Assembly (NCBI GenBank): GCA_008711295.1 | Contig: VUYV01000332.1 | Span: 62,001 to 126,000 of the forward strand | DNA: 64,000 nt | Direction of reading: 5' to 3' | Source: Anarhynchus alexandrinus | Taxonomy: Eukaryota > Chordata > Aves > Charadriiformes > Charadriidae | In this document: positions 35,352 to 49,342 of the stretch, one piece after another | How positions within the stretch are numbered: the stretch's first letter is position 1 | Layout of the letters: each line of letters begins with the position of its first letter | The notes under the pieces: generated by a model | The model's database searches: none | Seen by the model: only the letters and a program-made list of their open reading frames with translations | What the model was told of the DNA's origin: nothing | Position numbers and translations under genes: made by a program

Positions 35352-37210
35352 TTCTTAAGACAGAATGAGATAGATGGATTAATTGTGGTACCTGCCCAAG
35401 AATAAATGGTTTGCTAGGTCACGTTGTGAACATAATTTTTAATAAGACCCATGCTTTCTAACTAAGATTTGCAAAGCTTTGTGTAGTGGCTTCCTACACA
35501 GACAGTACTGTTCAGAAAAGTCAAGTATCACGGATAAATTTGGAACGTTTATTAGTCATCTCAGACTATAAATTCTTTTTTCCATTTCCTATCCTACCAA
35601 GACTTCCCTGCACATCAGGTGGAAACCTGGAGACAAATATTTTCCTTATAGATTGTTTTAAGCCTCAGTCCAACTGGGTGTTCTGTTCAATGGCATAATT
35701 GCCCTCTCTTTGTTTACCGTGACCCAGCAGAACAATAGCAGCTGCTGCACTCTCAGATGATACAGGATTTCTGAAGCTAATTCATTTTTTAATTTCTATG
35801 TTTGGGTTTATTTTTGCTTCTTTGTTTTTTACATTTCCTGTTGGAATTACTGTGCTCATAAAAACAATCAACATTTTAAATCCAATAAGAACATGGTTTA
35901 TGTAGTGCAATTCTAGGATGTGTTTATTGTTGTCATATCCAAGAAATTCAGTTCCGGGCTTAATCCCACTGCTAAGATCTGTTTTGCTAACTTTCAGTCA
36001 GAGTTGAATATTTTCCCTGAACTGACTGTGTCATTACAGTAGTAGCTTAAGGGGTACGCTGTGCTCTCAATAGTTTGGTCTTTAAAATATTTTGAAAACA
36101 GTAACATGGAAAGCATATTTAATAAGGGGAATGATAAATTTACCATCCCACTGAACAGATCAGCAGTAGGTAAAAAGCAAATGTTTTTTATATAAAGCCT
36201 ATTTCACCTACAGGTGATGATGAATTCAGACTCCGGCCATGTAATTGTTTTTTGTTCTATGTGATATTAACATATTCCCCCCCATAAATATTTGGACTGT
36301 AAATACTGTAAAACTTTCTATGTTTCACTAAAACACATATACATTAGTGTTGATAATATAGCCATACTCTAGATCATATTACAGAGCTTTGTTGGACTGT
36401 GTGGAATTTTTCATGTTCTTTTCTAGATGTTTTTTCTTTCATTGTTTAGTGTTTAAAATCAGAGAAATACAGGAGGAATATGTCCCTATTTGTCCCTATA
36501 TGTTGCATTTGTCCCTATTTTTACTTTGGCTGCTAAAATATCCCTCCTAACTTTAATAGGTGTGGAGCCAAAAGTATAGAGTATGTTAAATAATAAGTAT
36601 TCTTTTAATATATCCTTCTGTTTTCATTGGCATTTTAGCAAGTCTGGGAGTCTGTTAAAAATAAGGAAAAGTTCTGTAGATCTACTTTACCATTTGAAAA
36701 AAAAAATGTTCTCTGTTTTCACAGTTGACTGCCCCTTCCTCAAGGTATGGAGGTTTCTTTCTCTCTAAGCCCATGGAAAGAGCATGCTATTTGTTTATTT
36801 TAGAGGTTTGGAGGTTGTTGGTTTTTTGCTTTGGCAGACTTTCTTATGTTAGTATAGATCATCAAGGTAGCACTTTGTGATTCTCAATCCACTTTGGGAA
36901 TGGGGAGATATTTCTGCTGAGTGTGGTAAGATTCTCATCAATTTTGGCCCTGTATTTTTTCTTTGTTATTGTTGTTTTCACACTTCTGTATAAAATTATT
37001 AAAGTTACGACTCCATAATTGTTCTTGTCAGTTGGCTGTTTCTTCTCTTTCTCTGTCCGTGAAAGTTCTTTCTGTCGTGTAGTTCTGTCAGTGCTCAGTA
37101 ACACTTAAGGTGACTTAAGCAGAGCTACGAAGAGAGGGCGAGTTTGAACCAAGTACAGCTGCTGAGTGGGTGTGCGTCATGGTAGAAATTAGCTGGTCAT
37201 TAATAGACAA

Positions 37211-37290
37211 ATCATAGAAAGGAATCACAGAACAATTAGGATTGGAGGGGACCTCTAGAAGTCATGTGGTACAGCTCCTTGCTCAAAGCT
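37211..37290 (-). repeat. Degraded CR1 3' end, minus strand
   Basis: The order atcatagaaaggaatcacag, ggattggaggggacctctag, agtcatgtgg and gctcaaagc follows the CR1 tail, with many substitutions. It is a short, old copy. Confidence 0.7.
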
Positions 37291-40200
37291 CCCTGTGCAA
37301 ACGACAGAATATACAGAGAACTGTGTGTTTTATATTTCATTCTGATCAAACAAGTATATACTTAGGAGTGACTAGTTTACTGTACTTCTGGTGTTTCTGG
37401 GTGGATTTGAAATTCAGAAGGGGATTTGGAGAGTTCTGATATAACTCAGGTTGTCCCAAATTATAAATCAAAAGCTTCCCATTGAAACAGATCATAAATG
37501 CACAATAGTCTAAATGCTCTATGTAGTCTAAATAATTCCACCCACCATTTATTTCTCATAATGCTACATTTAGTGGTTACACTTGGAGGTGTGAATTAAG
37601 ATACTTCTGATGGTTCAGCTCTGCAGATCATATTGTTGCCTGCTGAATTTTAGAAAACACATTTATTTGGTTAACTTCAGCTGTTCCAATGCAGGTATTT
37701 TATTGTATGATATGTAATTCTGGGTGATGTGGTGAGAACATTCAGTCTTAATCACTTTGGGTTTACATATGTGTTTTTAACTTAACAGTTTTATAGGATA
37801 TAAAAACTTAGAGTTACCAAACACATTAAGTTTTTAATATTGTTTTCTAAGCTGTTTTCAAACAATTCAAGTGAAGTAACAAAACGAGACATTCTCTCAC
37901 ACGCTAATAAGCTGCCCAGAATAACTGTGTAGGTGTTTCTGTTTGAGACACACACCGTCACCATTTCCTGCTGAAGACTGAAACGCTGAAATGCTGTGCT
38001 AGAGGTTCTTCTTGCAGAGCAGGTTTGACCAAAAGCAAGACTACTGCATATCTCTCACAGAATCCTTCAGAACCCTAATCTCCACCTTCCTTTAATTTTC
38101 TAATCTGTTTCTCTTTCACGTGGTCTCTATTGATGTGATCACCTGTTCCTTTCAAAATTAACTTTGATTTAGAATATGGATCGAGATCAAGCAGTGTAGT
38201 GTAAGGTTAATTCCTGTCAATGGTGTCCTGCTTCACGTGAAATGAAGATTCATTTGGTAGTTAAGTAGCTCATCTATATCAAACTTTTAAAGTCTATTAT
38301 GATAAAAAAAATATTTTCTTTATTTTACATAGAAAAGTGGAGAAAAGTGGTATACCATGGTAGAGGAAAAATACTCCTTTTGTTTAAAAAAAAACTTTTA
38401 AAAGCAAACAAGTGAAAAGAACTGATCCTGTGCTTTATACATTGTGTTGAAGTTATTAATAGGATCAAGAATAACAACAGAAAAGACTTCTGATAAATCC
38501 AAGTGCGTACAAAACTGAAGCTTCTGTTAGAACTGGCCACTCCTGAGCTAAACAGGAAGCAGACTCCAAACAGTTTTGTGAGAAACTAGAAAAAGGAAGC
38601 AATCCAGCCCTGCGGTCACTCAGTCCTGTTTGATTTACACCCAGCTTTGGTTCACATGTGACTGCCAAGCTATACCAGCTGCATGCTGCTGAAGTCTGTA
38701 GGGTCAACTTTGCCATTCAGATTCCATGTCAGTCACTGTTCACAGGGATCAAAACAAACATTTTATTTTGCAAATCTTTGTGATAAACAACGACAAACAG
38801 TTATTAGCACGGTGAGTGAATAATAAAATATGAGCTGAGAACAAAATTCGTCTTGCCGTAATTAAACGTAAATTTCATCGCTGAGAAAGCCCACATCCTC
38901 GAAGTACCGGACTAACAAAATTGTACGTGAACATATGTCAGCATAGACTTTATGCCCTGTGTTATCTCGGTATTTTTGTTAGACAGGGATGGAGCTGCAT
39001 GAGCACATCAGAGAAGTTTTACCTTCTCAGCAGCCGTTCCAGATGTTCAGAAAGGCTGACTTCAGCTCAGTGAGCCGAACCTCCCCGTGCTCCCTTCCTG
39101 TGGTGAGAAAGTCTTCCTCGGCATCAGAGCAGTTGAGTTACACTCCTGCTTTGAATTGCTTTGTGGGGAAGTCTGTCCCTCATTCTTGTCTATAGTGAGA
39201 TCATATTCGCCAGGTTGAATTTAGCCTTTGTGAGTGAGTTTCTCCACTTCTCGTTAGTGGTGTCTTCATCCAGCTAGTATCAAAACAAAGCAGAACCTAA
39301 TCAGCTTTTGGAGTGTTAAAGCATACGTTTGCTCATTTCCATGAGCAGTAGTCACAAAGTTGTCCAACAATAACAAATCTTTCCCCTTTTTTTTTTTTAA
39401 TATTAATTCAGAATATGGGTGATGAAGATAAGGTAGCTTCTAAAATTTTGTAAGAAGAAAAAGATATGCAGAGATGTATAGAAAGGGAAACTTCAATGTT
39501 TATTTTTGCTTAGGTGGTTACACAAGTAGTCCAACTATGTATTTTTTAACTAGACATCTAAAGATAGTCTAGCTATCTTGGATCAGTAATTTAAAGCATA
39601 TAAATTATGGGATAGAACAACAGAACTGAAATTACATATGGTAAGAAACTTCTTTAGTAAAAAGCTTAGTTATGAGACTAACTGAAAGTTAGTAATTCAG
39701 GTACTGGACCTGACACGTTTGTTTTTCTTAACTCTCCAGTTTTTCATCATTAAATCATGATTTAATTTCTTGAGAAATGTCAATATAGAAATAGTTCCAG
39801 TTTAGAATTTCTTTCAAAATCATTGTTCTAAGAAGTGTGTTTTTATAGTTATAAAAGTAATTCCTTTCCCTTGACTGAACTTGAAAATAAAAGAAAAATT
39901 AATTTTTTTTGGTTTGACATTGGTCTAATTATCTGAGTGGCATCATAGTGTCTAAACTATGACTTTGTGTAAAGACTTAGATGATGAATGCTAAATTAAT
40001 TTTATTAATGGATAACAAATAATATATAAAACTGCATAGGTTAAACTATTTAAGTCATATGTGAAAGTGAACACATACATGGCAGAAACTCATTGTAGAT
40101 TTTGTCGTTGGGGTGATAATTGCTGTGAAATTCCATACAATGCCATCCTTCTTGAGTCCATTGGCCAAGTTGCAGGCGGTTCCAAGACAACACAAGCACA

Positions 40201-41577
40201 ATAGTAATTTTATATCCCCACTGATATAATCACAGATAGACCATGTGGGTTTGTTTTTTTTTTTTACAGAACAGAAATTAAATGGTTGGGCTGCAGTTCC
40301 CGGAAAAGTTGCTCTCACTCATTATTTCTGGCTTATTTATGTTTAAAAAATAATAACAACTAAGAATAAGACACTATTCAGTAACTTGTATTGCCGGAAA
40401 TGATGACAGTGTTAAATAGATTTTCTTTTTGTAAAAAGGTCCAATTACTCCATTATTAATGATATTATTTAAGTACTCATTAAATGTGACATTATTTAAT
40501 GGGTTCATGTTAGTTTAAAACCTTCATTAAAGGATTACTGTGGGGGGTTTTGTAATCTTGTATTTTTCCATCCATCCAGTGTTATATTTCCTACTGTCCG
40601 TATGAATTCGGAAACTTTTTTATTTGGACAGTGAATTTGGGATCTCGAGCCCTCGGTGAAGGTGAAGATTGTGTAGTTTTCAGGTGATATAGGAGGCTGG
40701 AAACAATTTAAGCATCATCGGTTTCCATTGTCCTCTGTGAAATTATTGTATGACATTAAGGTGATGTTTATTTGTTCTGTGGGCCTTAATATCAGGTGGC
40801 AATTTCCTGTCGTGATAAGAGTGTCCCATTGAACAGTACTGAGTTTCACAATAGACCATTGGCAGAAGCAGATACAACCCCAATATGAGAAACAGGGCAA
40901 CCGGGTACTTCTGTGTTTAATTGTGAGTGCACTTTCTACCCTGTGTAGTTAATAGAGAAGGAAGAATTAACATACAGTTGTCGTTGCTGTTGTTTCCTTG
41001 GTGTTGGACAACTGGTATTTTAACATCCTAGGATTACAGGAAAAAAGTTATTAGATCTCAACACTGTTATGTGTTGTAGTTTTTTGTAGTTGTAATCATC
41101 CTAATTCCACCTACAGCTAGATTGGTAAGGATGATATTACTGAAATATTTTTGCCAAAACTTAGAAAATTTGCCCTCCTTTGATAAATTTTCTGAATTAT
41201 GACTATTAAAAAGTGGTTTTCCTCTGACTGAGGTTTTGTTCCAAAGAAAGGGGTTATATCCATAACCAATTTCTGTCACTCTTCCACTTACTATAAGTTA
41301 CTATTTGAGTAAGTTCATTTATTTCATCAGGCCTGCTTAGAAATAAGTATCTCAAGATGGGAGAATCCAATTCTGGAATCTGTTTCAGAACTGGGAAAAT
41401 CTGAGTGCAGTACACTGACACTGGATCTTGTATTAAGGGTGCTTTTGAGGATCTTCGGTGAATTAATATTGTTCCTCAGGGATCATTGTGTGAGTGAAAA
41501 ATAAAGTATAAAAGTATATGGAACTCTCCATATTCTAAGTGTGTCTAAACTGTACCAGACTAAAAACCGAACTCTGT

Positions 41578-41685
41578 GTATGCACACATAGATACATACA
41601 TATACACCCATAGATATAGACATATATCTATGTGTGTATATATAAATATGTATATGAGGTAGATATATATACATAGATACAGTTA
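41578..41685. repeat. TA/CA/GATA-type microsatellite
   Basis: This is about 108 bp of interspersed ata, aca and gata units (for example acatagatacatacatatac and atatatctatgtgtgtatat). It is probably length-variable. Confidence 0.8.
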
Positions 41686-44526
41686 TAGAGAAAAGAGAGA
41701 GCACAAGACAGAGACTAGCCAGACCAGACAAGCTAGACTAAACTAGCTGAGTCAGATTAGAAGACTAAGCTGAAAACATAAGCACTGGTGTAACTTACAA
41801 CAAAAAGAAGCTACACAAAATGACAGACTACAGAATGCATGCATGTTTAATTTTTTTTTTATTAGATCTTTTCTATGAAAGCATTAACAAATGAGGGAAC
41901 CTGCCGGTTGCGCCCTTCTACTGCCTTCCTGGGTTTTCTCCAATTTACTCCTGAAATCTCACCTGTTCAGGAGATTGTATTTGCTTCTTATTTTTGCAAT
42001 GCCAACTGCTTTCAAAGTATTTCAAGTGTGTTCCAAGGTGGATTTATATTGAAGAAATGCCATCTCCTACTTCTGTTAAGATTCTGATTAAATATGCTAT
42101 AGTTGATGTAGTTACTCAGCCTCTTGTAGGCCTTCCAGGTGCATGAGACATGGACCATTTTCCTCTGAATTGTCCTACAGTGATTCAAAGTGAAGAGGCC
42201 AGAATACCCTCACTGATTTTCTTTGCCAGGGTAAAGAAAACTTGTTTCATAAGCAGAGAGACCAATAGGTTTCCTTCCATGGTATTTACGGAAGTTTTCC
42301 TTGTTTCTCTTTCTTCCTTAAATCTCGATCAGCTGCTGCTTAACCATGCCTTGCATAGTGTTCAAGCTCATTACAGCCATCTCTCCACTCCATCCTCTTC
42401 TGCTTACCACCCGTGATATATTGAAATTCAGTATTTGCTCGATTTATTTTTTTCCTTCTTTCTTCAGCAGTCTCCCTGTCTAAACCCACCTCACTCCTTC
42501 ACTGATCATTACCATCCGTGACCTCTTCATATCTAGTCCTTAGCTCTGACTGCATGCTGGGTGCTGTAACTTGACATTCTGCTGCTCTCCCATAAAAGCC
42601 TTTCTCCTGATACCTCTCTGTCACTCCTGTTACTCCCACACTAATCCCACCATAAGCTTCTTGGATTTACCTGAGATAATTAACACTTTTATGTCCTTTG
42701 TATTCAACTGGTAGCCCACGTTAACTCTTCAACTGATGGTCACCGGTTGTTGGGCACTGTACTCAGTATTCTTTGATGCTGTGGGAGCCCTTTCAGTGTG
42801 CTCCGTTACAAATGCCTTCTCTGTGGTGGTGCACGTGAGCATCTCGTCTTCTCCTTTCCCATGAAATGTCACAGCAGGATGCCATTCGGGTCCAAAACAA
42901 CTTCATTTCGTGGTAAACAAGCCTTCTCCTTTGAATTCTCCCAGTGGTCTGCTGTAAGTGTGTAGATGAATGTGGCGTGTACAGTTTAGGCATGGCTTGA
43001 GCACCTAATAAGTTTTGATGAGAGAACATTAGGACTACCTGTAGCTTAAATTGAGATACTGCAGCCAGTAGCAGTAGGGTAGGAGGTTGGTATTTTGAGG
43101 AGACCTGAAGAATGATTAGAGTTGGAAATTTGAAATTAATTAGCAGTAGCAGCTTGAAGAGAGAGGATCCATCATCTTTATCCTAAAATTTCTACATTTA
43201 AGTGATTTCTCTTTTTGGAAAACTTTCCCTTTTGACTATCACATTTGTTTGTGGGAAACCATGACGGAATCAAAAAGTTTTTAACAGAAGTGATATGATT
43301 TTCAGTTCTTTTTTAGAAGCTGTAAAGTTAAACACAAGAAGAGGTGTACAATATCAAGGGTATTTTTATACTTAATACTCAACATTAAGTACAAAATAAT
43401 ACTGCGTTTTCCGTTTATCAGCCTGCTTGGTTTTGATTACGAACCATGTAGAAGTTTTAAAAAACTGAACATGCTGATTTTGTTCATTTAGTTCTTTGAT
43501 TAACCAGATATGTTGTTGGTTACCTAAATAATGTCATTGTATGTTGCTCCAGATGACTATAATTTAACAGAATCTTTTAATCTCAGCTGTATAGGTACCT
43601 AAGCCTTGCTTCAAAAATAGGGACAAATATAATACGTAGTCTAAGCCTACAACTCAGTTTAAGGTTGAAGGCAATGAAGGCAATTCCTGTAAAGTTCTCA
43701 CACCTAATTTCTGAGCTGCATTTGCTTTTGTCCTTTCTTCAGTTTTGTGGAGTTGAATTTTGGTTTATTAGATAAAGTAATCACTCCTCAGTGCTATTCT
43801 TCCCACGTAGGGTTCTGCAGCACATGAGCGGATTTTACCTTAGCCTCCCCTTTGAAAGGCTGGTTAATGGAAGGACCCATGTGCTAGGCGCCTTTGCAGA
43901 ACATGCGTGTGTCATTAATACTTAATTGACCTAATTTTTGACATTCAGATTAGCAGTGTAGTGCTGTTCATGCATTTCTCCTCAACCTCATCTACTTATA
44001 CTTTTTACCCATTCTACGCCAACCTCCACCTTTGATTCTCGTCTGCAGAAGCTCCCCCAGCTCGTTTTTCTATTGGTAACAAAAACAGGATAAAACAAGT
44101 TACATCATTAATTAAGAAAACAGATTGGACAATTTAGTACTTACGAAGGCTCTAGTGCCCTCTTCTAGGTAAACGATATCTTTCTGTAAGATATACGATA
44201 ATATTTACAAATAAAGGCAGCTTGGAAAGAAATAAAAAGAACATAGACTTACAAAACTGCCAGTGACAGGAATTCATATTTTCTAAACTGTTGAGCCTGA
44301 TTTCTGGCAAATTGGGCTACTTTTCAGTTTAATATACAGTGAGATAGGAAAAAGTATATCTATAGATATATTTGACGTTCTTATCTTAAGGTGTTTTTGC
44401 AAAGCAGAGAATTTTGACTGTGACCATGTAAGACTAAATATTTTTGTGTATATGTTTGTATAGCTCAAATAAGACTCATACTTCCAATGTGCTTTTTTCC
44501 TTCTGTTGGTTTTCTTTTCAGTATAC

Positions 44527-45035
44527 TGTAGTGGGTGAGGTCAGGACGAGGTTAATTCTCCCGATAACAGCCTCTGTAGTGCAGTGTTGATAACAGACCG
44601 GTGTTTTGGCTGTTGCTGAGCAGTTCTTGCACGGCATCGAGTCTTTCTACTTTTCCCACTCTGCCCCCACAAGAAGTCGGCTGTTGGTGGGCAGGAAGTT
44701 GAGAGAGGACACAGTCGGGACAGCTGACCCCAAATGACCAAAGGGATATTCCAGACCATATAACGTCATATTTAGAAATAAAAAGTGATGGGTGGGGGTT
44801 TGGTCTTGCTTGGAGATTGGCTGGGCATCCATCTGCTTGTGGGAGGTGGCAAGTGGTTGCTTTTTCATCACTTTTTTTTTTTTTCCCTTTCCTTTTCTTA
44901 CCAAATTGTCTCTATCTTGACGCGTGAGTTTTCGTGCTTTTGCTCTTCTGATTCTTTCCCCCGTCTCGCTGGGGCGGGGAGAGCGAGCAGGCGGCTCTGC
45001 AGTGTGTAGCTGCCGGCTGGGGTCAACCCACCGCA
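44527..45035 (+). mobile_element. Degraded solo LTR of an avian endogenous retrovirus, plus orientation
   Basis: This 509-bp element begins tgtagtgggt and ends acccaccgca; the two ends are imperfect inverted repeats (8 of 10). It follows the avian LTR order that I recognise: an aggttaattctc block near the 5' end, gtgttgataacag, ttttggctgttgctgagcag, the U3 core gggacagctgacccc with ccaaagggatattccagacc, then tttcgtgcttttgctcttct near the 3' end. Flanking tatac and tacgc are a possible decayed 5-bp duplication. There are no internal retroviral genes. The TATA-like and CRE-like positions have decayed (taacgtca), so promoter activity is unlikely. It shares its U3 core with the LTR at 11.8 kb. 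Confidence 0.85.
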
Positions 45036-47734
45036 TACGCCTGGAGCTGCCTGCAGCCTGGGAACGCTTCAGCACACACATTTATTTAAAAAATAAAAGG
45101 TGGTAACTAAAAATTAGAAAGGAAATTGTTACTTTGTGCTGCCTTTAGCAAACGCCTTTAACAAACTTTATGCACTGCAGCGCGTGTAAACTTTAACTGA
45201 TTTTTCATTTGCATGAATATTTTTCCCATTATTCTCATATGATGCGCCTGAAAGCTAAGGAGAAAAGTATTTTCAAAATTTTTATTGTTTTTCTAATTTT
45301 TAACTTTCTACCACCCTGCAGCTGATATTTTGGTTGAGGAAAAACTAGTTTTCAGAAAGGAGAGAAGCATCATAGCAAGTTCTCCTTTCTAAACACGCAA
45401 CTATAGCAGCACTGAAATACTGCAGGAACGGGCATTTCTCCTAAGAAACTACTCCTGACAGAATAAGGGTTATATTCTTGATGTCAAGTATATTACATTT
45501 CCTGTCTAGAAGTAAACAGTCTTCCCAGTAAAATTATAATGGAAATTGAGAGTGGGTTTTATATATGGGATAAACGTTCTGACTAATGTTTTAAATGCCA
45601 AGAAAAAGGGACCAAAAATCACCCTTATAAATTGATTAATATCATATGTATGATTAAATTTTTCATGTATCAGTGAACACTTTTACCCAAACACCAGTTT
45701 CTTGAACTAAGGTCAACAGAATTTTCTTAGCAGATTTTTGGCCAGCTGATTTTGGACACGCACATTGCAATATCCAGAAATATATTTCCTGCTTCAGTAA
45801 AGAAATCTGTAATTTGTCAGTAAAGGCCACCCACTCCTTTTACTTTTTATTTTTCTGGAATGTCAAGTACTGCTTTAATTTGTTTGGCCCTGTCACTGTT
45901 GCCTTGATTTCCCTCAGTCTTGCTCTGCCCAAAGATTGTGAAATCTCTTCCCTGAATCTCACTTAACTCTCCCTTAAGGAACAGCAATGAAGGGGTTTCT
46001 TTTTGTTTTTCAAGGGCTACTTTTGCCTTAAAGGTAGAATATACCCAACTCTGCAGGGCTTTTTCTTCTCTCCCGCACTAGTATTTTAACCTTTATTTTG
46101 CCTTCGTTTAGTGGATGTTGCAGTGAAATTTTTCCTTCTCATGTTTTCTCAGGCAATTCTTATTGGGTAGTAAAGGTCAGAAAATGATATTTTTATTCTT
46201 TGGTTATTTAGTGCTAGATGGTAGAAATAAAACTGCATATTCTTTTGCAAACATCAAAACATGGAATAGCAAAAAATACCTAACATGATATATCATGGGC
46301 AGATTTTTCTCATTACTTCTGAAACCTGCAAATAATGCTATAATTGCTTGATAAACATTGGCTTAAAATGAATATAATGTTGATTTAGGAATTGCATTAA
46401 CAATGAGCCTTCCAGTATATTTGAGGGAAAAAAAAGCCTCACTATTTTTTTCTTAATTTGCTATACATCCTCACTAAAATTAGAGCCGGTGAGACATTTT
46501 CTGAAGACTTATCTCATTGTTTTATTTTAGAATGAAAAGCTTGGATTTATTTCTGACCAAAGTTATAGAGAAAAAGAGAAAGAGAAAGACTAAACCCGGC
46601 TTTGTTGAATGTTATTAAAAAATGGAAGGCTGAATTTGGAAAGACTAATATGAACCCTATGCAGTATAGGTAGAGACTTGTTGGTTGAGGTGTCCCTCTG
46701 GGATAAAGGAGAATGTCTCAGCAGGCAGTTAAATCTCCTGAGCTGTTGCTTCTGTTGAAGGTTTCTCATGCTGTTTCTCTCATTTGCACTCTGAAAGCAC
46801 TTCAAATGGTCTTTAGGTTAGTCCTAATTTGGAATATGATTTTTTTTATTATTTTATTTTTTTCCTTTGCAGCCAAAAAAAAGGATATTTTTTCATGAGT
46901 TCTACATAAAAATCTGTCTTTTTAATGACCGTTTGTGACCCACAGATGTCAAAGAAGCTTAGAAATTATCCAGGTGCTCACTTGACAGCGTATTATCAGC
47001 TGTTAATTCTTCCAGAGAATTTTAAGTGCATTTTTCTGACTCATTCTTTGCATGGGTATTGTTACAAGTGTGTGAGGAGATTGGGAGGGGTTCTTTGGCG
47101 TAGATGGCCAGGTTGGATAAGATAGCACACATCATCTTAGAAGAAAATTAGAAGCAGTAAGCCTGGAAAGAAAGTTTACACAGCAGTGCAGTGTTAGCGC
47201 AGCAAAATGGACGAGGGATATAAAAATTGTTGTTATCCATAACAGGCTGTGCTGGGGATCTGGTTTAAAGGGGAACTACAAATATGTATTTTTTTTTTTA
47301 ATGTCTGATCTTTCTTTGCCTTCTCAGATTCCACCTTTTTCTCATTGAGTTTTTCACTCAGCGTGCGCTGCTGAGACACAGCGATCTGATTTTGACTCTC
47401 TGGTTTCTTTTTTCATAAACTTCAAACACGTGCGCCTCAGTCTTGACATCTCCCATCTCGTCTTCTTATGATTCAGTTCTTCTTTCCTTAAAAAACAACC
47501 AAAAAAAAAAAAAGGAAAAAAAAAAAAACCAACAAAAAACCAACCCAAGGTGTGCCAGCTTCAGTAAATGAGAGGTAATAAGGCTGAGTGTGTGTGTGCC
47601 AATGAGTCTGCAAAGAGAAGCTGCCACACCTTAAACCTCAAGCAGTACTCACCAGCCAGCACCACTGGGATTTAGCATACCAGCTCCTCTTTATTCAGAC
47701 TCTTGCCACACGAGCTACTATTTCAGCCATGTTT

Positions 47735-48050
47735 GCCGCAGACATGATGTGCGGGTTCTCAGCGTATCCCCCGTCCCGTCCCTTCCCGAGCGCTGCGGTT
47801 GCAGCAGGACTTTGCCGACGGCGCTGCGCTCCTCGGATTTTGTCAAATGAGCTTTGGCTCCGAGGAGAGCCCGGCCCCACAGATGCCGAACGTCCCACGG
47901 CTGCTACTGCAACCGGTGCCTGTTTGATTTCCCTGTCCGCTCCCCCGTCGATGGACAGGGTCATTTTTATAATGTGCGTGGATTCGGTCACAGCCTTGTG
48001 AAAGAGCAGCGTATAGTGACCTCGGCAGGGCAGCGTCAGACCGGCTGGGA
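47735..48050. promoter_or_regulatory. CpG-rich island within the intron
   Basis: I count about 27 CpG dinucleotides in roughly 315 bp (18 in the 180 bases of 47761-47940), with local GC near 60 % in otherwise AT-rich DNA. It overlaps a 90-codon plus-strand frame (47729-48001) and a 98-codon minus-strand frame (47695-47991), neither with recognisable family features. It could be an unmethylated regulatory island or promoter of an intronic transcript, or a GC-rich relic. Function is inferred from composition only. Confidence 0.5.
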
Positions 48051-48547
48051 AGGGGTTTTATTGCTCTCTGTTAGCGATAAATATTTCATACGTAGTACCC
48101 ACGCTGAAAAAGTGCAGGCTAAGCCCTGCATGTGAAGCTCAGGGTTTTTTTCACCCAGAGGTATTAATCTGGTTTTAACTTGTCACAGCCCAACAGAGGT
48201 TGTGTGCTAATACATATTTAAAAGCAAGAGCACCGGAGCATTTGTCCAAGGAAGGATTTGTGAGAGTTGTTGACTGTCAGCTACAGTCGGTTTCCTAAGA
48301 GTGAAACTTTCCTATGGAGGTACGGTCCCACATACACTACACACCCTAAGGTGGAGTGTTGAGGCATGCCCTCTTCTCAGCCTGAATAAAGATGGTTCAT
48401 TTCATCTTGGGACCTGACTACCGGGCTATAGGCTAGCCTGGGTGGGAGGCTCCTTCCACTTCACCTTTTGATGCTGTGCCAACTCGAAAAAAAAAATATA
48501 TCATAATTCCTTAGGTCAAAGAGAGGGAGCAAGAGGGAGCATGACTC

Positions 48548-48615
48548 TGCGGCTGAGTGATTGGAGCTCTTGTTTAGAAGAGGGGAGATCCCGTTTCTGA
48601 TTTCTGCTCGAAAGA
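48548..48615 (+). repeat. Possible CORE-SINE/MIR 5' relic
   Basis: The order gcggctgagtgattggagct, tcttgtttagaagagggg, gatcccgtttctgatttctg and ctc recalls the tRNA-related head of CORE-SINEs. The match is weak and by eye only. Confidence 0.35.
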
Positions 48616-49245
48616 CTGCACAGGAGCCTTATGTTAAAGAGTTATTAGAGTTCAGAGATACAGGTCTGCCCCCCCACGCCAACACGCAGGTTGAGGAGAG
48701 CGTGGAAGCCAAGTCTTTCCATTTCTTAGGTAGATCTTACAACCGCTGACCTGTTGTATAAAAGAAGGGTGTTGTTACCATCTGAAACGTTTGCCTTTTT
48801 TAAAAGAACAAGATAAGTCTCATGCCAAAGTCTGGAAGAAATTTTCTGGCCGTGAATTTAATCAAATATCAACACCTCCCTGCAACTCTGAATTGCAAGC
48901 CTAACTCCTGAGAAGAGACAAGTTTTTATGAAGGTTTCTCCCTTTCTGTGTCCCCTGCTGATGGGAGCTCGTGCTCTGTGCAGGCTGTGCCCAACATGCT
49001 GGGGGCTGGGAAGTATGTTCATGGGAGATGTTCAGGACCAAGATCCACCTCAGCATGGCCTTGCGTGCACCGAAGCATGTTCTTATTGTCTCCTCTCTTG
49101 ATTGTCCACCTTGGAGAACTGCTTATAGCATGTCTGGTTGGAGTTACCTCTCTGACAGAGAAATCAGACTCCTAGTTCAAAGCAGGGACCCAGTACAGGA
49201 CCCAGGCAGCTACGTTTTAAGGCTGTGATCTAGTTTTTAGTTTTT

Positions 49246-49342
49246 TAATATTGCATTACTTGCCTAAGATCACACAGGGCACTTATGGTGGTATCAGGGG
49301 TTCGCTTGAACTCCTAGCCCTCAGACTGGCACCTTAACTATA
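49246..49342 (+). repeat. MIR/CORE-SINE relic, plus strand
   Basis: The order ttacttgcctaagatcacac, aggg, tggtatcaggggttcgcttg, aactcctagccctcagactg and ttaac follows the 3' half of MIR. It is ancient and degraded. Confidence 0.55.

Larger units (their letters stand above)
35352..44526 (+). other. Intronic stretch, with a CR1 scrap and a TA/CA microsatellite
   Basis: No gene is recognised. The only features are a degraded CR1 end (37211-37290) and the microsatellite at 41578-41685. Frames of 60-90 codons here have no family resemblance. Confidence 0.65.

Noticed and set aside
34853..35358. Long plus-strand frames of 106-135 codons rich in Pro and Ser
   Set aside because: They are shadows of the minus-strand CR1; the real (broken) RT frames lie on the other strand.
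41578..41685. Short regularly spaced units as a CRISPR-like array
   Set aside because: The units are 2-4 bp TA/CA/GATA simple repeats with no unique spacers, in a vertebrate intron.
44647..45081. 144-codon minus-strand frame rich in Lys/Arg
   Set aside because: It lies antisense across the solo LTR at 44527-45035 and has no retroviral or host domain.
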